A stretch of 64,000 nucleotides of DNA, from assembly GCF_021398715.1 (NCBI RefSeq), contig NZ_CP090347.1:744001-808000 (forward strand). Direction: 5' to 3'. Numbering within the stretch: the stretch's first letter is position 1; each line of letters opens with the position of its first letter. This stretch comes from Microbacterium binotii (GTDB lineage: Bacteria > Actinomycetota > Actinomycetes > Actinomycetales > Microbacteriaceae). The position numbers and the translations under genes were made by a program. Under the pieces are notes generated by a model that saw only the letters and a program-made list of their open reading frames with translations, had not been told where the DNA came from and did no database searches. Below are positions 42,320-52,295 of this stretch, piece after piece.

Positions 42320-43111
42320 ATGACCGAAGCCGCACTGTCCGTTCAGCTGTACTCGCTGCGCGAGGCGCTGGCCGTCGATCGGGAGGACACGTTGGCGCAC
42401 CTCGCCCGGCTCGGAGTGCGTCGCGTCGAGGCCTACGGCATCGTGGAAGGGGGAGTGTCGCTGGCGGAATCCCTCGCGCGCCACGGCCTGCGCAGCCCGA
42501 GCGTTCACGCTCCGCTCGTGGGTGCCGGAGAGGACGGCGCAGCGACGCTGGACGAGGTGTTCGACGCGGCTGTCCGTCTCGGAGCGCATACGGTCTTCGA
42601 GCCCATGGTGTGGGGTGAGCACTGGCGCGACGAGGATGGCGTGCGCCGCACGGCCGATCGGCTGAACCGGGCGGCGGCCGCGGCCGCATCCCGTGGCCTG
42701 CGGGTCGGCTACCACAATCACTCGCAGGAGTTCCACCACTCGATCGATGGTCGGAGCGCTTACGAGTTCTTCGTCTCGCTTCTGCGCGCGGATGTCGTCC
42801 TGGAACTCGACGCCTATTGGGCCGCCGTCGGACGGCAGGACGTGCCCGCGCTCGTGACACGCCTCGGAGGGCGTCTGCGAGCGCTGCACGTCAAGGACGG
42901 CGCCACCGGGGTCGACCCCTTCCTTCCCGACTCGCCGCAGGGTGATCTGGGACAGGTCCCTGCGGGGCAGGGGGAGGTGCCGTTGACCGCAGCGCTTCTG
43001 GCGGCGACCTCGCTCGAGCTCGCCGTGCTCGAGTTCGACGAGTACGACGGCGATCTGTTCGAGGGACTCGCGGCAGGCGTCTCCTTTCTCGCCGAGGCGG
43101 GCATCCGATGA
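42320..43111 (+). CDS. Sugar phosphate isomerase/epimerase-like TIM-barrel protein
   Basis: The 263-residue protein has the AP-endonuclease-2/xylose-isomerase-like barrel: LSVQLYSLREALAVD at the start, GLRVGYHNHSQEF with metal-ligand histidines, VVLELDAYWAAV with acidic ligands, and LRALHVKDG. This superfamily includes sugar isomerases, epimerases, inosose dehydratases and 3-keto-glycoside lyases or hydratases. It heads a run of four genes joined by ATGA/GTGA overlaps with two dehydrogenases, which points to carbohydrate catabolism. The exact reaction cannot be named. ATG 42320 follows CGAGGA. Confidence 0.85.
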   Translation: MTEAALSVQLYSLREALAVDREDTLAHLARLGVRRVEAYGIVEGGVSLAESLARHGLRSPSVHAPLVGAGEDGAATLDEVFDAAVRLGAHTVFEPMVWGEHWRDEDGVRRTADRLNRAAAAAASRGLRVGYHNHSQEFHHSIDGRSAYEFFVSLLRADVVLELDAYWAAVGRQDVPALVTRLGGRLRALHVKDGATGVDPFLPDSPQGDLGQVPAGQGEVPLTAALLAATSLELAVLEFDEYDGDLFEGLAAGVSFLAEAGIR

Positions 43112-44223
43112 CCGGTACCGGGCCCGTCGGCGTCGGCGTCATCGGGGCGGGGATGATCAGCGACACCTACCTCGACAATCTGCGCTCGTTCCCCGACGTC
43201 CGCGTCCTCGCCATCGGTGACCTGGACACGGCACGCGCGGCCGCACAGGCGGCGCGGCACCAGGTGTCCCTCGCCGGTGGCCCCGAGGATGTGCTCTCCC
43301 ACCCCGACGTGGAGATCGTCGTCAACCTCACGATTCCCGCCGCGCACGCCGCGGTCAGCGCGGCCGCGATCGCCGCAGGCAAGCACGTCTGGTCGGAGAA
43401 GCCCATCGGGATCGATCGGGCGAGCGCCCGCGACCTGCTCACTGCCGCGGATGCGGCGGGCCTGCGCGTCGGCGTCGCCCCCGACACGATCCTGGGCCCG
43501 GGCCTGCAGACGGCGCGACGCGCCGTCCTGCGCGGCGACATCGGGGTCCCGCTGTCGGCTCATACGACCATGCAGTACATCGGTCCCGACACCTTCCACC
43601 CCGACCCGGAGTTCCTCTTCGCCCGAGGCGCGGGGCCGCTCTTCGACATGGGCCCGTACTATGTCTCGGCGCTCGTGAGCATCCTCGGCCCGATCGATCG
43701 GGTGATGGCGCTGGGCTCCCAGTCACGCGCCACGCGCGAGATCCAGGTCGGCGATCGCGCGGGTACCGCTTTCCCGGTCGAGGTCCCGACGCATGTGCAG
43801 GCGCTGACCCGTTTCGAGGGCGGCGCCGCAGCCGACAGCGTCTTTAGCTTCGACGCCGTGCTGGCCCGCAGCGGAGTCATCGAGATCAACGGGACAGAGG
43901 GCGCGCTCGTCGTGCCCGACCCGAACACGTTCGGCGGCGAGGTGCGGGTGGGGCGTGCCCTCGGCGGCGCCGAGCCGAGCTGGGAGACCGTGGAGCCCGT
44001 CGGCATCGAGGCGGGCCGCGGCCTCGGAGTTCTGGACATGGCGCGGGCGATCCGTGCCGATGCCGCGCACATCGCGACGGGCCGGCTGGGCTATCACGTG
44101 CTGGACACCCTCGTGGCGATCGACGAGTCCATCGACGCCGGCGTTCCCATCGTGGTCGACAGCTCCGTGGAGCCGTTGCCGCTCGTGCCCGCGGACCGCG
44201 ACCCGCGGCAGGTGACACTGTGA
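43108..44223 (+). CDS. Gfo/Idh/MocA family oxidoreductase (1)
   Basis: The 371-residue NAD(P)-dependent enzyme starts with the Rossmann motif VGVIGAGMISDTYLDNL. It contains the family catalytic-lysine motif in HVWSEKPIGIDR and a C-terminal mixed sheet with GPLFDMGPYYVSALVS, which holds substrate-site residues. Members oxidise a hydroxyl of sugars, cyclitols or glycosides. Overlap by ATGA with the isomerase before it and by GTGA with the dehydrogenase after it indicates a stepwise pathway. Confidence 0.9.
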   Translation: MTGTGPVGVGVIGAGMISDTYLDNLRSFPDVRVLAIGDLDTARAAAQAARHQVSLAGGPEDVLSHPDVEIVVNLTIPAAHAAVSAAAIAAGKHVWSEKPIGIDRASARDLLTAADAAGLRVGVAPDTILGPGLQTARRAVLRGDIGVPLSAHTTMQYIGPDTFHPDPEFLFARGAGPLFDMGPYYVSALVSILGPIDRVMALGSQSRATREIQVGDRAGTAFPVEVPTHVQALTRFEGGAAADSVFSFDAVLARSGVIEINGTEGALVVPDPNTFGGEVRVGRALGGAEPSWETVEPVGIEAGRGLGVLDMARAIRADAAHIATGRLGYHVLDTLVAIDESIDAGVPIVVDSSVEPLPLVPADRDPRQVTL

Positions 44224-45347
44224 CGCGGATGTCCCCGGTGCGGGCCGGGTTCCTCGGCGGCGGCTTCATGGCGGCCGTCCACTCCCGCGCCGCTCGTGCC
44301 GCGGGTGCTCGCCTCGTCGCGCTCGCCAGCTCCTCACCCGAACGGGCTGCGCAGGCCGCGGACCGGCTCGGGATCGGGCGTCCCGCCGCCCATGCCGCCG
44401 AACTTGTCACCGCTCACGACATCGACGTCGTCCACGTGTGTACGCCGAACCGCGACCATGCCGAACAGGCGCTGGCCGCGCTCGCCGCGGGCAAGCATGT
44501 CGTCTGCGAGAAGCCGCTGGCGACGTCCGTCGAGGACGCGCGCGCGGTCGTCGCCGCGGCGGCCGAGGCCGGCGTCGCGGGGGCCGTGCCGTTCGTGTAT
44601 CGATATCACCCGGTGGTGCGTCAGGCGCGCGAACTCGTCGCGACGGGCGCCGTCGGTCGCATCCTCACGATCGACGGAGCATACCTGCAGGACTGGCTCT
44701 TGGAGTCGGGCGACACCGACTGGCGCGCGGATGCGAGCCTCGGCGGCGCCTCCCGGGCCTTCGCCGACATCGGCTCCCACCTGTGCGATCTCCTCGAGTT
44801 CGTCACGGGACGCCGGATCGTCGCGCTGTCCGCGCGCACCTCGACGGTCTTCGACACGCGCGCGGGCTCCGTCGTCGAGAACGAGGACATCGCCGCCGTC
44901 GTGGTGGAGCTCGAGGGCGGCGCGCTCGGGACCCTGCTGGTCAGTCAGCTGGCTCCCGGCCGCAAGAACGGGCTGGTGCTCGAGCTTCACGGCTCGGCGC
45001 GGAGCCTACGGTTCGCTCAGGAGCGTTCCGAGGAGCTGTGGATCGGCTCCCGGGAGGGGTCGCAGCTCGTACTGCGCGATCCGGGCGCTGTCGGCGACCG
45101 TGGTCTCTCACTCGTTCCTGCGGGCCACCCCATGGGCTACCAGGACGCATTCAACGGCTTCGTCGCGGACGCGTACGCGGTGCTCGATGGAGCATCGCCT
45201 GACGGTCTGCCCACGTTCGCGGACGGCCTGCGCGCCGCCGAGATCACCGACGCCGTCCTCACCTCCGCACGCGAACGGCGCTGGGTCGATGTCGCCCCCG
45301 TTCCGGCGCCACCGGAGTCTTCGGCCGCAGCGAAGGAGTTGACATGA
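44220..45347 (+). CDS. Gfo/Idh/MocA family oxidoreductase (2)
   Basis: The 375-residue protein is a second member of the family with [20 protein letters not shown] at the nucleotide site, [16 protein letters not shown] with the catalytic lysine, and [16 protein letters not shown] in the substrate domain. It is only distantly similar to the preceding dehydrogenase, so the pair may act on different intermediates or oxidise and re-reduce one position. The start is GTG in a GTGA overlap; its stop overlaps the next gene by ATGA. Confidence 0.9.
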   Translation: MTRMSPVRAGFLGGGFMAAVHSRAARAAGARLVALASSSPERAAQAADRLGIGRPAAHAAELVTAHDIDVVHVCTPNRDHAEQALAALAAGKHVVCEKPLATSVEDARAVVAAAAEAGVAGAVPFVYRYHPVVRQARELVATGAVGRILTIDGAYLQDWLLESGDTDWRADASLGGASRAFADIGSHLCDLLEFVTGRRIVALSARTSTVFDTRAGSVVENEDIAAVVVELEGGALGTLLVSQLAPGRKNGLVLELHGSARSLRFAQERSEELWIGSREGSQLVLRDPGAVGDRGLSLVPAGHPMGYQDAFNGFVADAYAVLDGASPDGLPTFADGLRAAEITDAVLTSARERRWVDVAPVPAPPESSAAAKELT

Positions 45348-46354
45348 CCAGCACGCATCCCGTCACGTTGTTCACGGGGCAGTGGGCGGATCTTGCGTTC
45401 GAGGAGGTTGCGCGTCTTGCGGCGTCGTGGGGGTATGACGGGTTGGAGATCGCGGCGTCGGGGGATCATCTGGATCTGCGTCGTGCGGATGAGGATGGTG
45501 CGTATCTCGCGTCGCGCCGGGAGGTGCTTGATCGTTACGGGTTGCGGGTGTTCGCGATCTCGAACCACTTGGCGGGGCAGGCGGTGTGTGATGCGCCGAT
45601 CGATTTTCGGCATGAGGCGATCGTGCGTGAGTACGTGTGGGGCGACGGGGATGCGGAGGGGGTGCGTCGGCGGGCGGCGGAGGACATGAAGCGGGCGGCG
45701 CGGGTGGCGCGAAAGCTCGGTGTGGACACGGTGGTGGGGTTCACGGGGTCGTCGATCTGGCCGTATGTGGCGATGTTCCCGCCGGTGCCGGCGTCTGTCA
45801 TCGAGGCGGGGTTCGAGGATTTCGCGGCGCGGTGGAATCCGATCCTCGACGTGTTCGACGGGGAGGGTGTGCGGTTCGCGCATGAGGTGCATCCGGGGGA
45901 GATCGCGTACGACTACTGGAGTTCGGTGCGGGCGTTGGAGGCGATCGATCACCGCGGCGCGTTCGGTTTCAACTGGGACCCGTCGCACATGATGTGGCAG
46001 AACATCGACCCGGTCGGTTTCATCTGGGACTTCCAGGACCGGATCTATCACGTGGACTGCAAGGACACCAGGATGCGGCCTCGCAACGGCCGGGCCGGGG
46101 TCCTGGGTTCGCACCTGCCGTGGGGGGATCCTCGCCGGGGGTGGGACTTCGTCTCCACCGGTCACGGCGACGTGCCCTGGGAGGACTCGTTCCGCGCCCT
46201 GGAGGCGATCGGCTATACGGGGCCGATCTCGATCGAATGGGAAGACGCGGGCATGGACCGCCTCCACGGCGCAGCCCAAGCCGTCGAGTTCGTCCGCAGC
46301 CTGCTCTGGCCCACCCCCACCGCCTCCTTCGACGACGCCTTCCGCAACCAATAA
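45344..46354 (+). CDS. Sugar phosphate isomerase/epimerase-like TIM-barrel protein (larger form)
   Basis: The 336-residue protein has the same barrel superfamily: [75 protein letters not shown] and [14 protein letters not shown]. Together these give a Glu-Asp-His-Glu metal site. This long form commonly accompanies Gfo/Idh/MocA enzymes in glycoside-processing clusters. An unusual feature is base composition: the first 630 nt (about 45360-45990) use many GCG, GGG, GTG, CGT and GAT codons, whereas the last third returns to the GCC/GGC/GTC pattern of the neighbours. A hairpin follows its stop. Confidence 0.87.
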   Translation: MTSTHPVTLFTGQWADLAFEEVARLAASWGYDGLEIAASGDHLDLRRADEDGAYLASRREVLDRYGLRVFAISNHLAGQAVCDAPIDFRHEAIVREYVWGDGDAEGVRRRAAEDMKRAARVARKLGVDTVVGFTGSSIWPYVAMFPPVPASVIEAGFEDFAARWNPILDVFDGEGVRFAHEVHPGEIAYDYWSSVRALEAIDHRGAFGFNWDPSHMMWQNIDPVGFIWDFQDRIYHVDCKDTRMRPRNGRAGVLGSHLPWGDPRRGWDFVSTGHGDVPWEDSFRALEAIGYTGPISIEWEDAGMDRLHGAAQAVEFVRSLLWPTPTASFDDAFRNQ

Positions 46355-46362
46355 CCCACCGG

Positions 46363-46393
46363 AGCCCGGGCGGCTCTTGACTTCGCCCGGGCT
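46363..46393 (+). terminator. Terminator after the isomerase/dehydrogenase operon
   Basis: AGCCCGGGCG (46363-46372) pairs with CGCCCGGGCT (46384-46393) and is followed by TCTTC. It separates the four catabolic genes from the importer operon. Confidence 0.75.
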
Positions 46394-46406
46394 TCTTCAT
46401 AACCTC

Positions 46407-46459
46407 TTGCTCATACGTAGAAGCATCCACTTTCCTCGCTCGAATGGATTGCTCATACG
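46407..46459 (+). promoter_or_regulatory. Direct repeat TTGCTCATACG upstream of the importer operon
   Basis: TTGCTCATACG occurs at 46407-46417 and again at 46449-46459, 42 nt start to start (four helical turns), in the 170-nt leader before the binding-protein gene. Both copies are relatively AT-rich. They are candidate sites for the LacI regulator encoded in the same operon (52292-53356), with looping possible. Confidence 0.5.
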
Positions 46460-46565
46460 AATGAACACGAGGTGGCCTCCGGAGCACAACAGCGTGCTCC
46501 CCGCAGTTGAGCACCGCGGCTCCACGCCGCGGACACCCCCGAACATCCAGTCGAAGGAGACAGGA

Positions 46566-48212
46566 ATGCGCACCACCAGACGAGTCCTCGCCGCCGTACT
46601 CGCGGCATCCGCCCTCGTCGCCGTCGCCGGCTGCACGGCCGGCACGACCTCCGCGGGCGGAACCAGAGCCGACACCATCATCTTCGGCAAGTCGGACGGC
46701 GGCACCACCTACGTCCGCAACTACAACGTCCTCGGTCCCGCGACCGAGAAGGCGCCGAATGCAGAGCTCATCTACGAGCCGCTGGCGCGCATCGACTACG
46801 CCAATGGCGCGGTGGTCGAGCCCTGGTTGGCCGACTCCCTCGACTTCGACGAGTCCGGCACCCGACTCACGATCGACATCCGCGACGACGTCACCTTCTC
46901 CGACGGCGAGGCGCTCACGGCGGATGACGTGGCCTACTCGCTCTCCCTTCCGCTCGAGCGGCCCGAGCTCAACCTCGCCGGTGTCACCTACGCAGGCGTC
47001 GAGAAGGTCGACGACGACACCGTGCAGGTCTCCTTCGACGAGCCGTCGTTCGCGGCGCTGAACCAGTTCGCCTCGAGCTCGCTTCCGATGGTGCCCGAAC
47101 ACATCTGGAAGGACCAGGATCTGACCACCTGGACCAACCCCGACCCGGTGGGCACGGGCCCGTTCACCCTCGATGCCTTCGCCCCGCAGCAGGTCACGCT
47201 CAAGGCGCGCGACGACTACTGGGGCGGGAAGCTCCCCATGGCGTACATGAAGATCCTCGCGACCAGCGGCGAGACCGTGAAGGCGCAGCTCCTGCGCGGT
47301 GACGTCGATTGGGCGCCGGTCGGATGGCCGAACGCGGAGGAGGAGTTCGTCGCTCAGAGCCCGGAGACGAACCTCTACCAGCTGTATGCCACCGGCGGCG
47401 CGTACTCCATGATGTACAACACCGCTCAGGCGCCGTTCGACGACGTCAACGTGCGACGCGCCTTTGCGATGTCGATTCCGCGATCGGACATCACCGCCAC
47501 CCTGAACCGTCCGGGCACCGAAGCCGGTCCCACGGGTCTCGTCGACCAGATCTACTCCGACTGGATCGCTCCGGAGTATCAGGGGATGGTGCAGGAGGTC
47601 GACGCGTCCGCAGCTGTCGAGGCTCTCGCCGCCAGCGGATACGAGGTAGTCGACGGCGCACTGGTCAAGGACGGCGAGACGTTCACTCCCCGGCTCTCGT
47701 TCAACCAAGACTTCGGGTGGAACGCCTACGCCGACATCATGATCAACAGCTGGAAGAAGGTCCTCGGGGTCACCGTCGCGCCCGCGGGCGCACCGGGCGC
47801 CACCCTGTACGACCAGCAGAAGACCGGCGACTTCGATCTGACGATCGCGACGACGGGTGGAGCGGGCGTGTACGGCGTGTACAGCTTCCTCGACAGTCGC
47901 TACGCCGAGCCGCTGGGTACGGCCGCGGCAACGAACATCGGGCGCTGGAACGATGCGGAGACCGACCAGGTGCTCGCCGAGATGACGCGGGCCGCCGACG
48001 AGGCGACGATGAAGGACCTCGGGATGCAGATGCAGCGCATCGTCGTCGACGAGGTGCCGTTCTCGCCGCTGTACAACTCGTACTGGTTCGTCGACGTGAA
48101 CGCCTCTCACTGGAAGGGCTGGCCGACGCCGGAGGACTTCGATGCAGTGCCCTTCCCGAGCCTCGGGCCCGACACCATCCGGACCCTCCTGTCCCTCACG
48201 CCCGCATCATGA
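46566..48212 (+). CDS. ABC transporter substrate-binding lipoprotein, family 5 (OppA/DppA type)
   Basis: The 548-residue protein has a lipobox V-A-G-C (about residues 20-23) and a family-5 binding fold: LIYEPLARIDYANGAVVEPW, LTIDIRDDVTFSDGEALTAD, VGTGPFTLDAFAPQQVTLKA and FDDVNVRRAFAMSIPRSDI. Family-5 proteins bind peptides or, in many actinobacteria and Thermotogae, oligosaccharides. The surrounding sugar genes favour an oligosaccharide or glycoside. ATG 46566 follows GAAGGAGA. It is the first of five transporter genes joined by overlaps or 1-nt gaps. Confidence 0.9.
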   Translation: MRTTRRVLAAVLAASALVAVAGCTAGTTSAGGTRADTIIFGKSDGGTTYVRNYNVLGPATEKAPNAELIYEPLARIDYANGAVVEPWLADSLDFDESGTRLTIDIRDDVTFSDGEALTADDVAYSLSLPLERPELNLAGVTYAGVEKVDDDTVQVSFDEPSFAALNQFASSSLPMVPEHIWKDQDLTTWTNPDPVGTGPFTLDAFAPQQVTLKARDDYWGGKLPMAYMKILATSGETVKAQLLRGDVDWAPVGWPNAEEEFVAQSPETNLYQLYATGGAYSMMYNTAQAPFDDVNVRRAFAMSIPRSDITATLNRPGTEAGPTGLVDQIYSDWIAPEYQGMVQEVDASAAVEALAASGYEVVDGALVKDGETFTPRLSFNQDFGWNAYADIMINSWKKVLGVTVAPAGAPGATLYDQQKTGDFDLTIATTGGAGVYGVYSFLDSRYAEPLGTAAATNIGRWNDAETDQVLAEMTRAADEATMKDLGMQMQRIVVDEVPFSPLYNSYWFVDVNASHWKGWPTPEDFDAVPFPSLGPDTIRTLLSLTPAS

Positions 48213-49285
48213 GCCTGGCGCCAGGAGCCGTCACCTCTGCCACGGTCAGCGTGGCGCAGGTGACGGCCAAGAGGAGGCCGCGACGCGGCCGCGGGATCTT
48301 CCTGCTGCGCCGGTTCGGGTTCTATCTCGCCGCGGCGTGGGCGGCGATCACCCTCAACTTCGTCATCCCTCGACTCATGCCCGGCGACCCGTCGGCGGCG
48401 ATCATCGATCAGCTGGAACGTGTGAGCGGACAGGCCCTGCCGCCGGCCACGTTGCAATCGATCCAGGGGCTGTTCGGCAACCCGCAGGAGAACCTCTTCG
48501 AGCAGTACGGGGCGTACCTCGTGCAGCTGTCGCGATTCGACCTCGGCGTCTCGATCGTCAACTTCCCCGTTCCGGTCGCGGACCTCGTGGCCACGGGGTT
48601 GCCGTGGACCCTGCTGCTGGTGGGAACGACGACGATCGCCGCGTTCCTGCTCGGCACGGCCCTCGGTGTCGCGGCCGGATGGCGGGCCGGGTCGCGGTTC
48701 GACTCGATCGTCACACCGCTCACCACCTTCTTGTCCTCCGTGCCGTACTTCTGGATCGCCCTGCTCGCGGTCTGGTACTTCGGGTTCATCCTCGGCTGGT
48801 TCCCCCTCGCGGGCGGCTACGATCCGAACCTTCCAGTCGGATTCAATCTGCCGTTCATCCTGAGCGCGCTGCAGTACGGCGCGCTGCCCGCGGCGACGAT
48901 CGTCTTCTCCGCCTTCGGAGGCTGGATGCTCGGCATGCGCAACATGACGGTCACCACTGTCGGCGAGGACTACGTGCTCCTCGCTCAGGCGAAGGGCCTG
49001 TCGTCGTCCCGCGTGCGCTGGCGCTATGCGGCCCGCAACGCCATGCTGCCTCAGTTCACCGGCTTCGCGATGGCGCTGGGCGGTGTGGTCGGAGGGGCGC
49101 TGCTCACCGAGATCGTGTTCAGCTACCCCGGCATCGGCTACCTGCTCTTCTCCGCGTTGCAGAAGCGCGATTACCCCGTGATGCAGGGCGTCTTCCTCCT
49201 CGTGACACTCACGGTTCTGCTGGCGAATCTCATCGCGGACTCCGTCTACGCCTGGCTCGACCCGCGCGTGCGAGAGGAGAAGTGA
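48209..49285 (+). CDS. ABC transporter permease (OppB/DppB type)
   Basis: The 358-residue permease has six membrane helices after a basic N-terminus. Family landmarks are LNFVIPRLMPGDPSAAI, YVLLAQAKGLSSSRVRWRYA (the ATPase-contact loop) and IVFSYPGIGYLLF. It starts within the stop of the binding-protein gene (ATGA). It pairs with the OppC-type permease 1 nt downstream. Confidence 0.93.
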   Translation: MSLAPGAVTSATVSVAQVTAKRRPRRGRGIFLLRRFGFYLAAAWAAITLNFVIPRLMPGDPSAAIIDQLERVSGQALPPATLQSIQGLFGNPQENLFEQYGAYLVQLSRFDLGVSIVNFPVPVADLVATGLPWTLLLVGTTTIAAFLLGTALGVAAGWRAGSRFDSIVTPLTTFLSSVPYFWIALLAVWYFGFILGWFPLAGGYDPNLPVGFNLPFILSALQYGALPAATIVFSAFGGWMLGMRNMTVTTVGEDYVLLAQAKGLSSSRVRWRYAARNAMLPQFTGFAMALGGVVGGALLTEIVFSYPGIGYLLFSALQKRDYPVMQGVFLLVTLTVLLANLIADSVYAWLDPRVREEK

Positions 49286-49286
49286 C

Positions 49287-50192
49287 GTGAAGTACCGCCT
49301 CTTCGCGAACGGCAAGGTGACCTTCGGGGTCGTCGTGCTGGGGTTCTTCGTCCTGCTGGCGTTGTTCGGGCAACTGCTCCTGGACATCTTCGGGCTGGAT
49401 GCGCGTGCGAACGACATCTCGGCCATCTCGCAGCCGCCGAGCCCGCAGCATCTGCTGGGCACGACGCAGTTCGGTCAGGACGTGTTGGCGCAGGTCGTCG
49501 AGGGAGCGCGCGGCTCCATGTTCGTCGGTTTCCTCTCCGCAGCGATCGGCACCCTGCTCGCCATCCTCGTGGGGGTGCCCTCCGGCTACTTCCGCGGCGT
49601 CACCGGCCAGGCCCTCAACTTCGTCACCAATCTGTTCCTCGTGATGCCCGTGCTCCCGCTGATCTTCGTGGTGGCGGGATACCTGCAGGGCACCGGTCTC
49701 GTGATGATCGCCGTCATCATCGGCGTCTTCGGCTGGGCCGGCGGTGCGAGGACGCTGCGTGCACAGGCCATGAGCGTGAGCAGCCGCGACTTCGTCCAGG
49801 CGATGCGCATGATGGGGGAATCCCACACCCGCCTCATCTTCACCGAGGTGCTTCCGCACCTGTACGGCTGGATCGCGTCGATGTTCCTCGGCGGACTCAT
49901 CGGCGGAGTCATGGCCGAGGCCGGCCTCGCCTTCCTGGGAGTGTCCGACTCCTCGGCGGTCAGCTGGGGGACCATGATCCAGGCCGCCCAACAGCAGAGC
50001 GCCGTGCTCCGAGGACTCTGGTGGTGGCTCGTGCCACCGGGGCTGTGCATCGCACTGGTCGGCACGGCCGCCGCGCTGATCAACTTCGGCGTGGACGAGC
50101 TCGCCAACCCGAAGCTGCGTTCGGCATCGCGCCTCGTGGCAAAGCGCACCGCGCGCGTGCGTCGCGCAGCGGTCGCCGTGGAAGGAGCCTGA
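49287..50192 (+). CDS. ABC transporter permease (OppC/DppC type)
   Basis: The 301-residue permease has the OppC layout: an N-terminal helix, then HLLGTTQFGQDVLAQVVEGA, six-helix core segments and the contact loop DFVQAMRMMGESHTRLIFTE. LAFLGVSDSSAVSWGTMIQ lies near the end. The start is GTG 49287, one base after the upstream stop. It completes the channel for the imported ligand. Confidence 0.93.
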   Translation: MKYRLFANGKVTFGVVVLGFFVLLALFGQLLLDIFGLDARANDISAISQPPSPQHLLGTTQFGQDVLAQVVEGARGSMFVGFLSAAIGTLLAILVGVPSGYFRGVTGQALNFVTNLFLVMPVLPLIFVVAGYLQGTGLVMIAVIIGVFGWAGGARTLRAQAMSVSSRDFVQAMRMMGESHTRLIFTEVLPHLYGWIASMFLGGLIGGVMAEAGLAFLGVSDSSAVSWGTMIQAAQQQSAVLRGLWWWLVPPGLCIALVGTAAALINFGVDELANPKLRSASRLVAKRTARVRRAAVAVEGA

Positions 50193-50193
50193 G

Positions 50194-51237
50194 ATGACCA
50201 TTGCCGCCGAGAACCGTGCGGAGGCCGCATCCGTGTCCGAGCGCGATGACGACGTCCTGCTCGAGGTCGAGCAGCTCAGCGTGGAGTACGCGTCCCTCGG
50301 CGCTCCCACCCGCGCCTGCGCCGATGTGACGTTCTCCCTACGCCGTGGCGAGATCCTCGGTGTCGTGGGCGAGTCCGGCTCGGGGAAGTCGACCTTGATC
50401 ACGGCGCTCACGCGCCTCCAGCGTCCGCCGGCCGTGACGACCGCCGGGCGCATCATGTACCACCCGCGTGAAGGCGGTGAGGCCATCGACCTCGTGACCC
50501 TCACGCCCAAGAGACTGCGGGAGCTGCGGTGGACACGACTGTCGATCGTGCTGCAGAGCGCGATGGATGCGTTGAATCCCGTCATGAGGCTGGGTGCGCA
50601 GTTCGTGGATGTGCTGCGCACCCACGACCGTTCCCTCTCGAAAGCGGCGGCTTGGGATCAGGCGCGTCATCTGCTGTCGCTGGTCGGCATCTCCGCCGAC
50701 CGGGTACGCAGCTATCCGCACGAACTCTCCGGTGGGATGCGGCAGCGGGCCACCATCGCCTTGGCGCTCGCGTGCCGTCCCGAGCTCATCGTGATGGATG
50801 AGCCGACGACGGCCGTGGATGTCGTGATGCAGCGGCAGATCCTGGCGCAGGTGCTGCGCCTGCGCCGGGAGTTCGGCTTCGCGGTGGTGTTCGTCACCCA
50901 CGATCTGTCGTTGCTGCTCGAGCTCGCGGATCGCATCGCCGTGATGTACGCGGGCCGCGTGGTGGAGCTCGCCGCCGCATCCGAGATCTATCGCTCGCCG
51001 TTGCATCCCTACACGAAGGGGCTGCGCGACTCGTTCCCGCCCCTGCACGCCACGGCCACCCGACTGGAGGGGATCCCCGGCACGCCCCCGGATCTGCGGG
51101 CACTGCCCGCCGGATGCTCCTTCGCCCCCCGGTGTCCGCACGCGTTCGACCGGTGTGTGCGCGAACTGCCGCTGCCCGTCACCCGCGGCGACCGCGAGGT
51201 CGCCTGTCACCTGCACGACGAGGAGGTCCCCGTATGA
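50194..51237 (+). CDS. ABC transporter ATPase (OppD/DppD type)
   Basis: The 347-residue ATPase has Walker A GESGSGKST, a Q-loop SIVLQSAMDALNP, the signature LSGGMRQR, Walker B LIVMDEPTTAVDV and the switch histidine in FVTHDL. The oligopeptide-transporter C-terminal extension has the CxxxFAPRCPHAFDRC cysteine motif, which in family members binds a 4Fe-4S cluster. It starts 1 nt after the OppC stop and its end overlaps the next ATPase by ATGA. Confidence 0.94.
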   Translation: MTIAAENRAEAASVSERDDDVLLEVEQLSVEYASLGAPTRACADVTFSLRRGEILGVVGESGSGKSTLITALTRLQRPPAVTTAGRIMYHPREGGEAIDLVTLTPKRLRELRWTRLSIVLQSAMDALNPVMRLGAQFVDVLRTHDRSLSKAAAWDQARHLLSLVGISADRVRSYPHELSGGMRQRATIALALACRPELIVMDEPTTAVDVVMQRQILAQVLRLRREFGFAVVFVTHDLSLLLELADRIAVMYAGRVVELAAASEIYRSPLHPYTKGLRDSFPPLHATATRLEGIPGTPPDLRALPAGCSFAPRCPHAFDRCVRELPLPVTRGDREVACHLHDEEVPV

Positions 51238-52295
51238 GCGACGCGGTTCTGGAGGCGATCGATGTCTCCAAGCACTTCACGGTGACCGGCGCCGTGGGTC
51301 GCTCCGCGACCGTGCGCGCCGTCGAAGGGGCGAGCATCCGCCTCGTCCCGGGGCGTGTCACGGCGGTGGTGGGGGAGAGCGGCAGCGGCAAGACCACGCT
51401 CGCCCGGATGCTCGCCCGCTTCTACGAGCCGACCTCGGGCGAGATCCTGCTCGACGGGCGGCCCGTGGCGACCGGGCGGAACGTGGACAAGGCCTACCGC
51501 AAGGCCGTACAGCTGATCTTCCAGGACCCCTTCGGCTCGCTCAACCCGCTCCATCGCGTGCGGCACAACCTCGACCGCGCGCTCCGGCTGCATCAGAGTG
51601 CGACCACGCGCGGCGAGCGCGAGCAGCAGATGATCGATCTCCTCGAACGGGTGAGCCTCAGCCCCGCCCGCGATTTCCTGGACAAGTTCCCGCACGAGCT
51701 CTCCGGCGGACAGCGCCAGCGCGTCGTGATCGCGCGGGCGCTGGCCGTGAAGCCGCGCGTGCTGCTGGGCGACGAGCCGATCTCGATGCTCGACGTGTCG
51801 ATCCGGCTCGAGATGCTCAACCTGCTGAACCGCCTGTGCCGCGAGGACGGCCTCGCGATGCTCTACATCACGCACGACATCGCGAGCGCCCGTTACCTGT
51901 GCGACGACATCGTCGTCATGTACGCCGGACAGATGGTCGAGGCGGGGCCCAAGGACGAGGTCATCTCGCGTCCCCAGCATCCGTACACGAAGCTGCTCGT
52001 CGAGTCCTCTCCCGACCCCCACCGTGCCACGAACCTCGGCCGTGACGAGCTGTTCGGGACCGCCGACGACCTCGGCGAGCCGCCCAGTCTGATCGAGCCG
52101 CCGGAGGGATGCCGCTTTCATCCGCGCTGCCCGTTCGCGATGGAGCGCTGTCGCACCGAGACGCCCCCGCGCACGGTGCAGCCGGACGGCCACTGGGCCG
52201 ACTGCTGGCTGCACCAGGTCGGTCGCTCCGACCTCATCGCCGACACCGCGATGACCGCCCCCAGCCCCCTGACGCCCACGGAGGAACCCGCATGA
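51234..52295 (+). CDS. ABC transporter ATPase (OppF/DppF type)
   Basis: The 353-residue ATPase has Walker A GESGSGKTT, Q-loop LIFQDPFGSLNPLH, signature LSGGQRQR, Walker B VLLGDEPISMLD and switch YITHDI. The C-terminal cysteine motif reads GCRFHPRCPFAMERC. It forms the heterodimeric motor with the OppD-type subunit. Its end overlaps the LacI gene by ATGA, so the regulator is made together with the transporter. Confidence 0.94.
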   Translation: MSDAVLEAIDVSKHFTVTGAVGRSATVRAVEGASIRLVPGRVTAVVGESGSGKTTLARMLARFYEPTSGEILLDGRPVATGRNVDKAYRKAVQLIFQDPFGSLNPLHRVRHNLDRALRLHQSATTRGEREQQMIDLLERVSLSPARDFLDKFPHELSGGQRQRVVIARALAVKPRVLLGDEPISMLDVSIRLEMLNLLNRLCREDGLAMLYITHDIASARYLCDDIVVMYAGQMVEAGPKDEVISRPQHPYTKLLVESSPDPHRATNLGRDELFGTADDLGEPPSLIEPPEGCRFHPRCPFAMERCRTETPPRTVQPDGHWADCWLHQVGRSDLIADTAMTAPSPLTPTEEPA

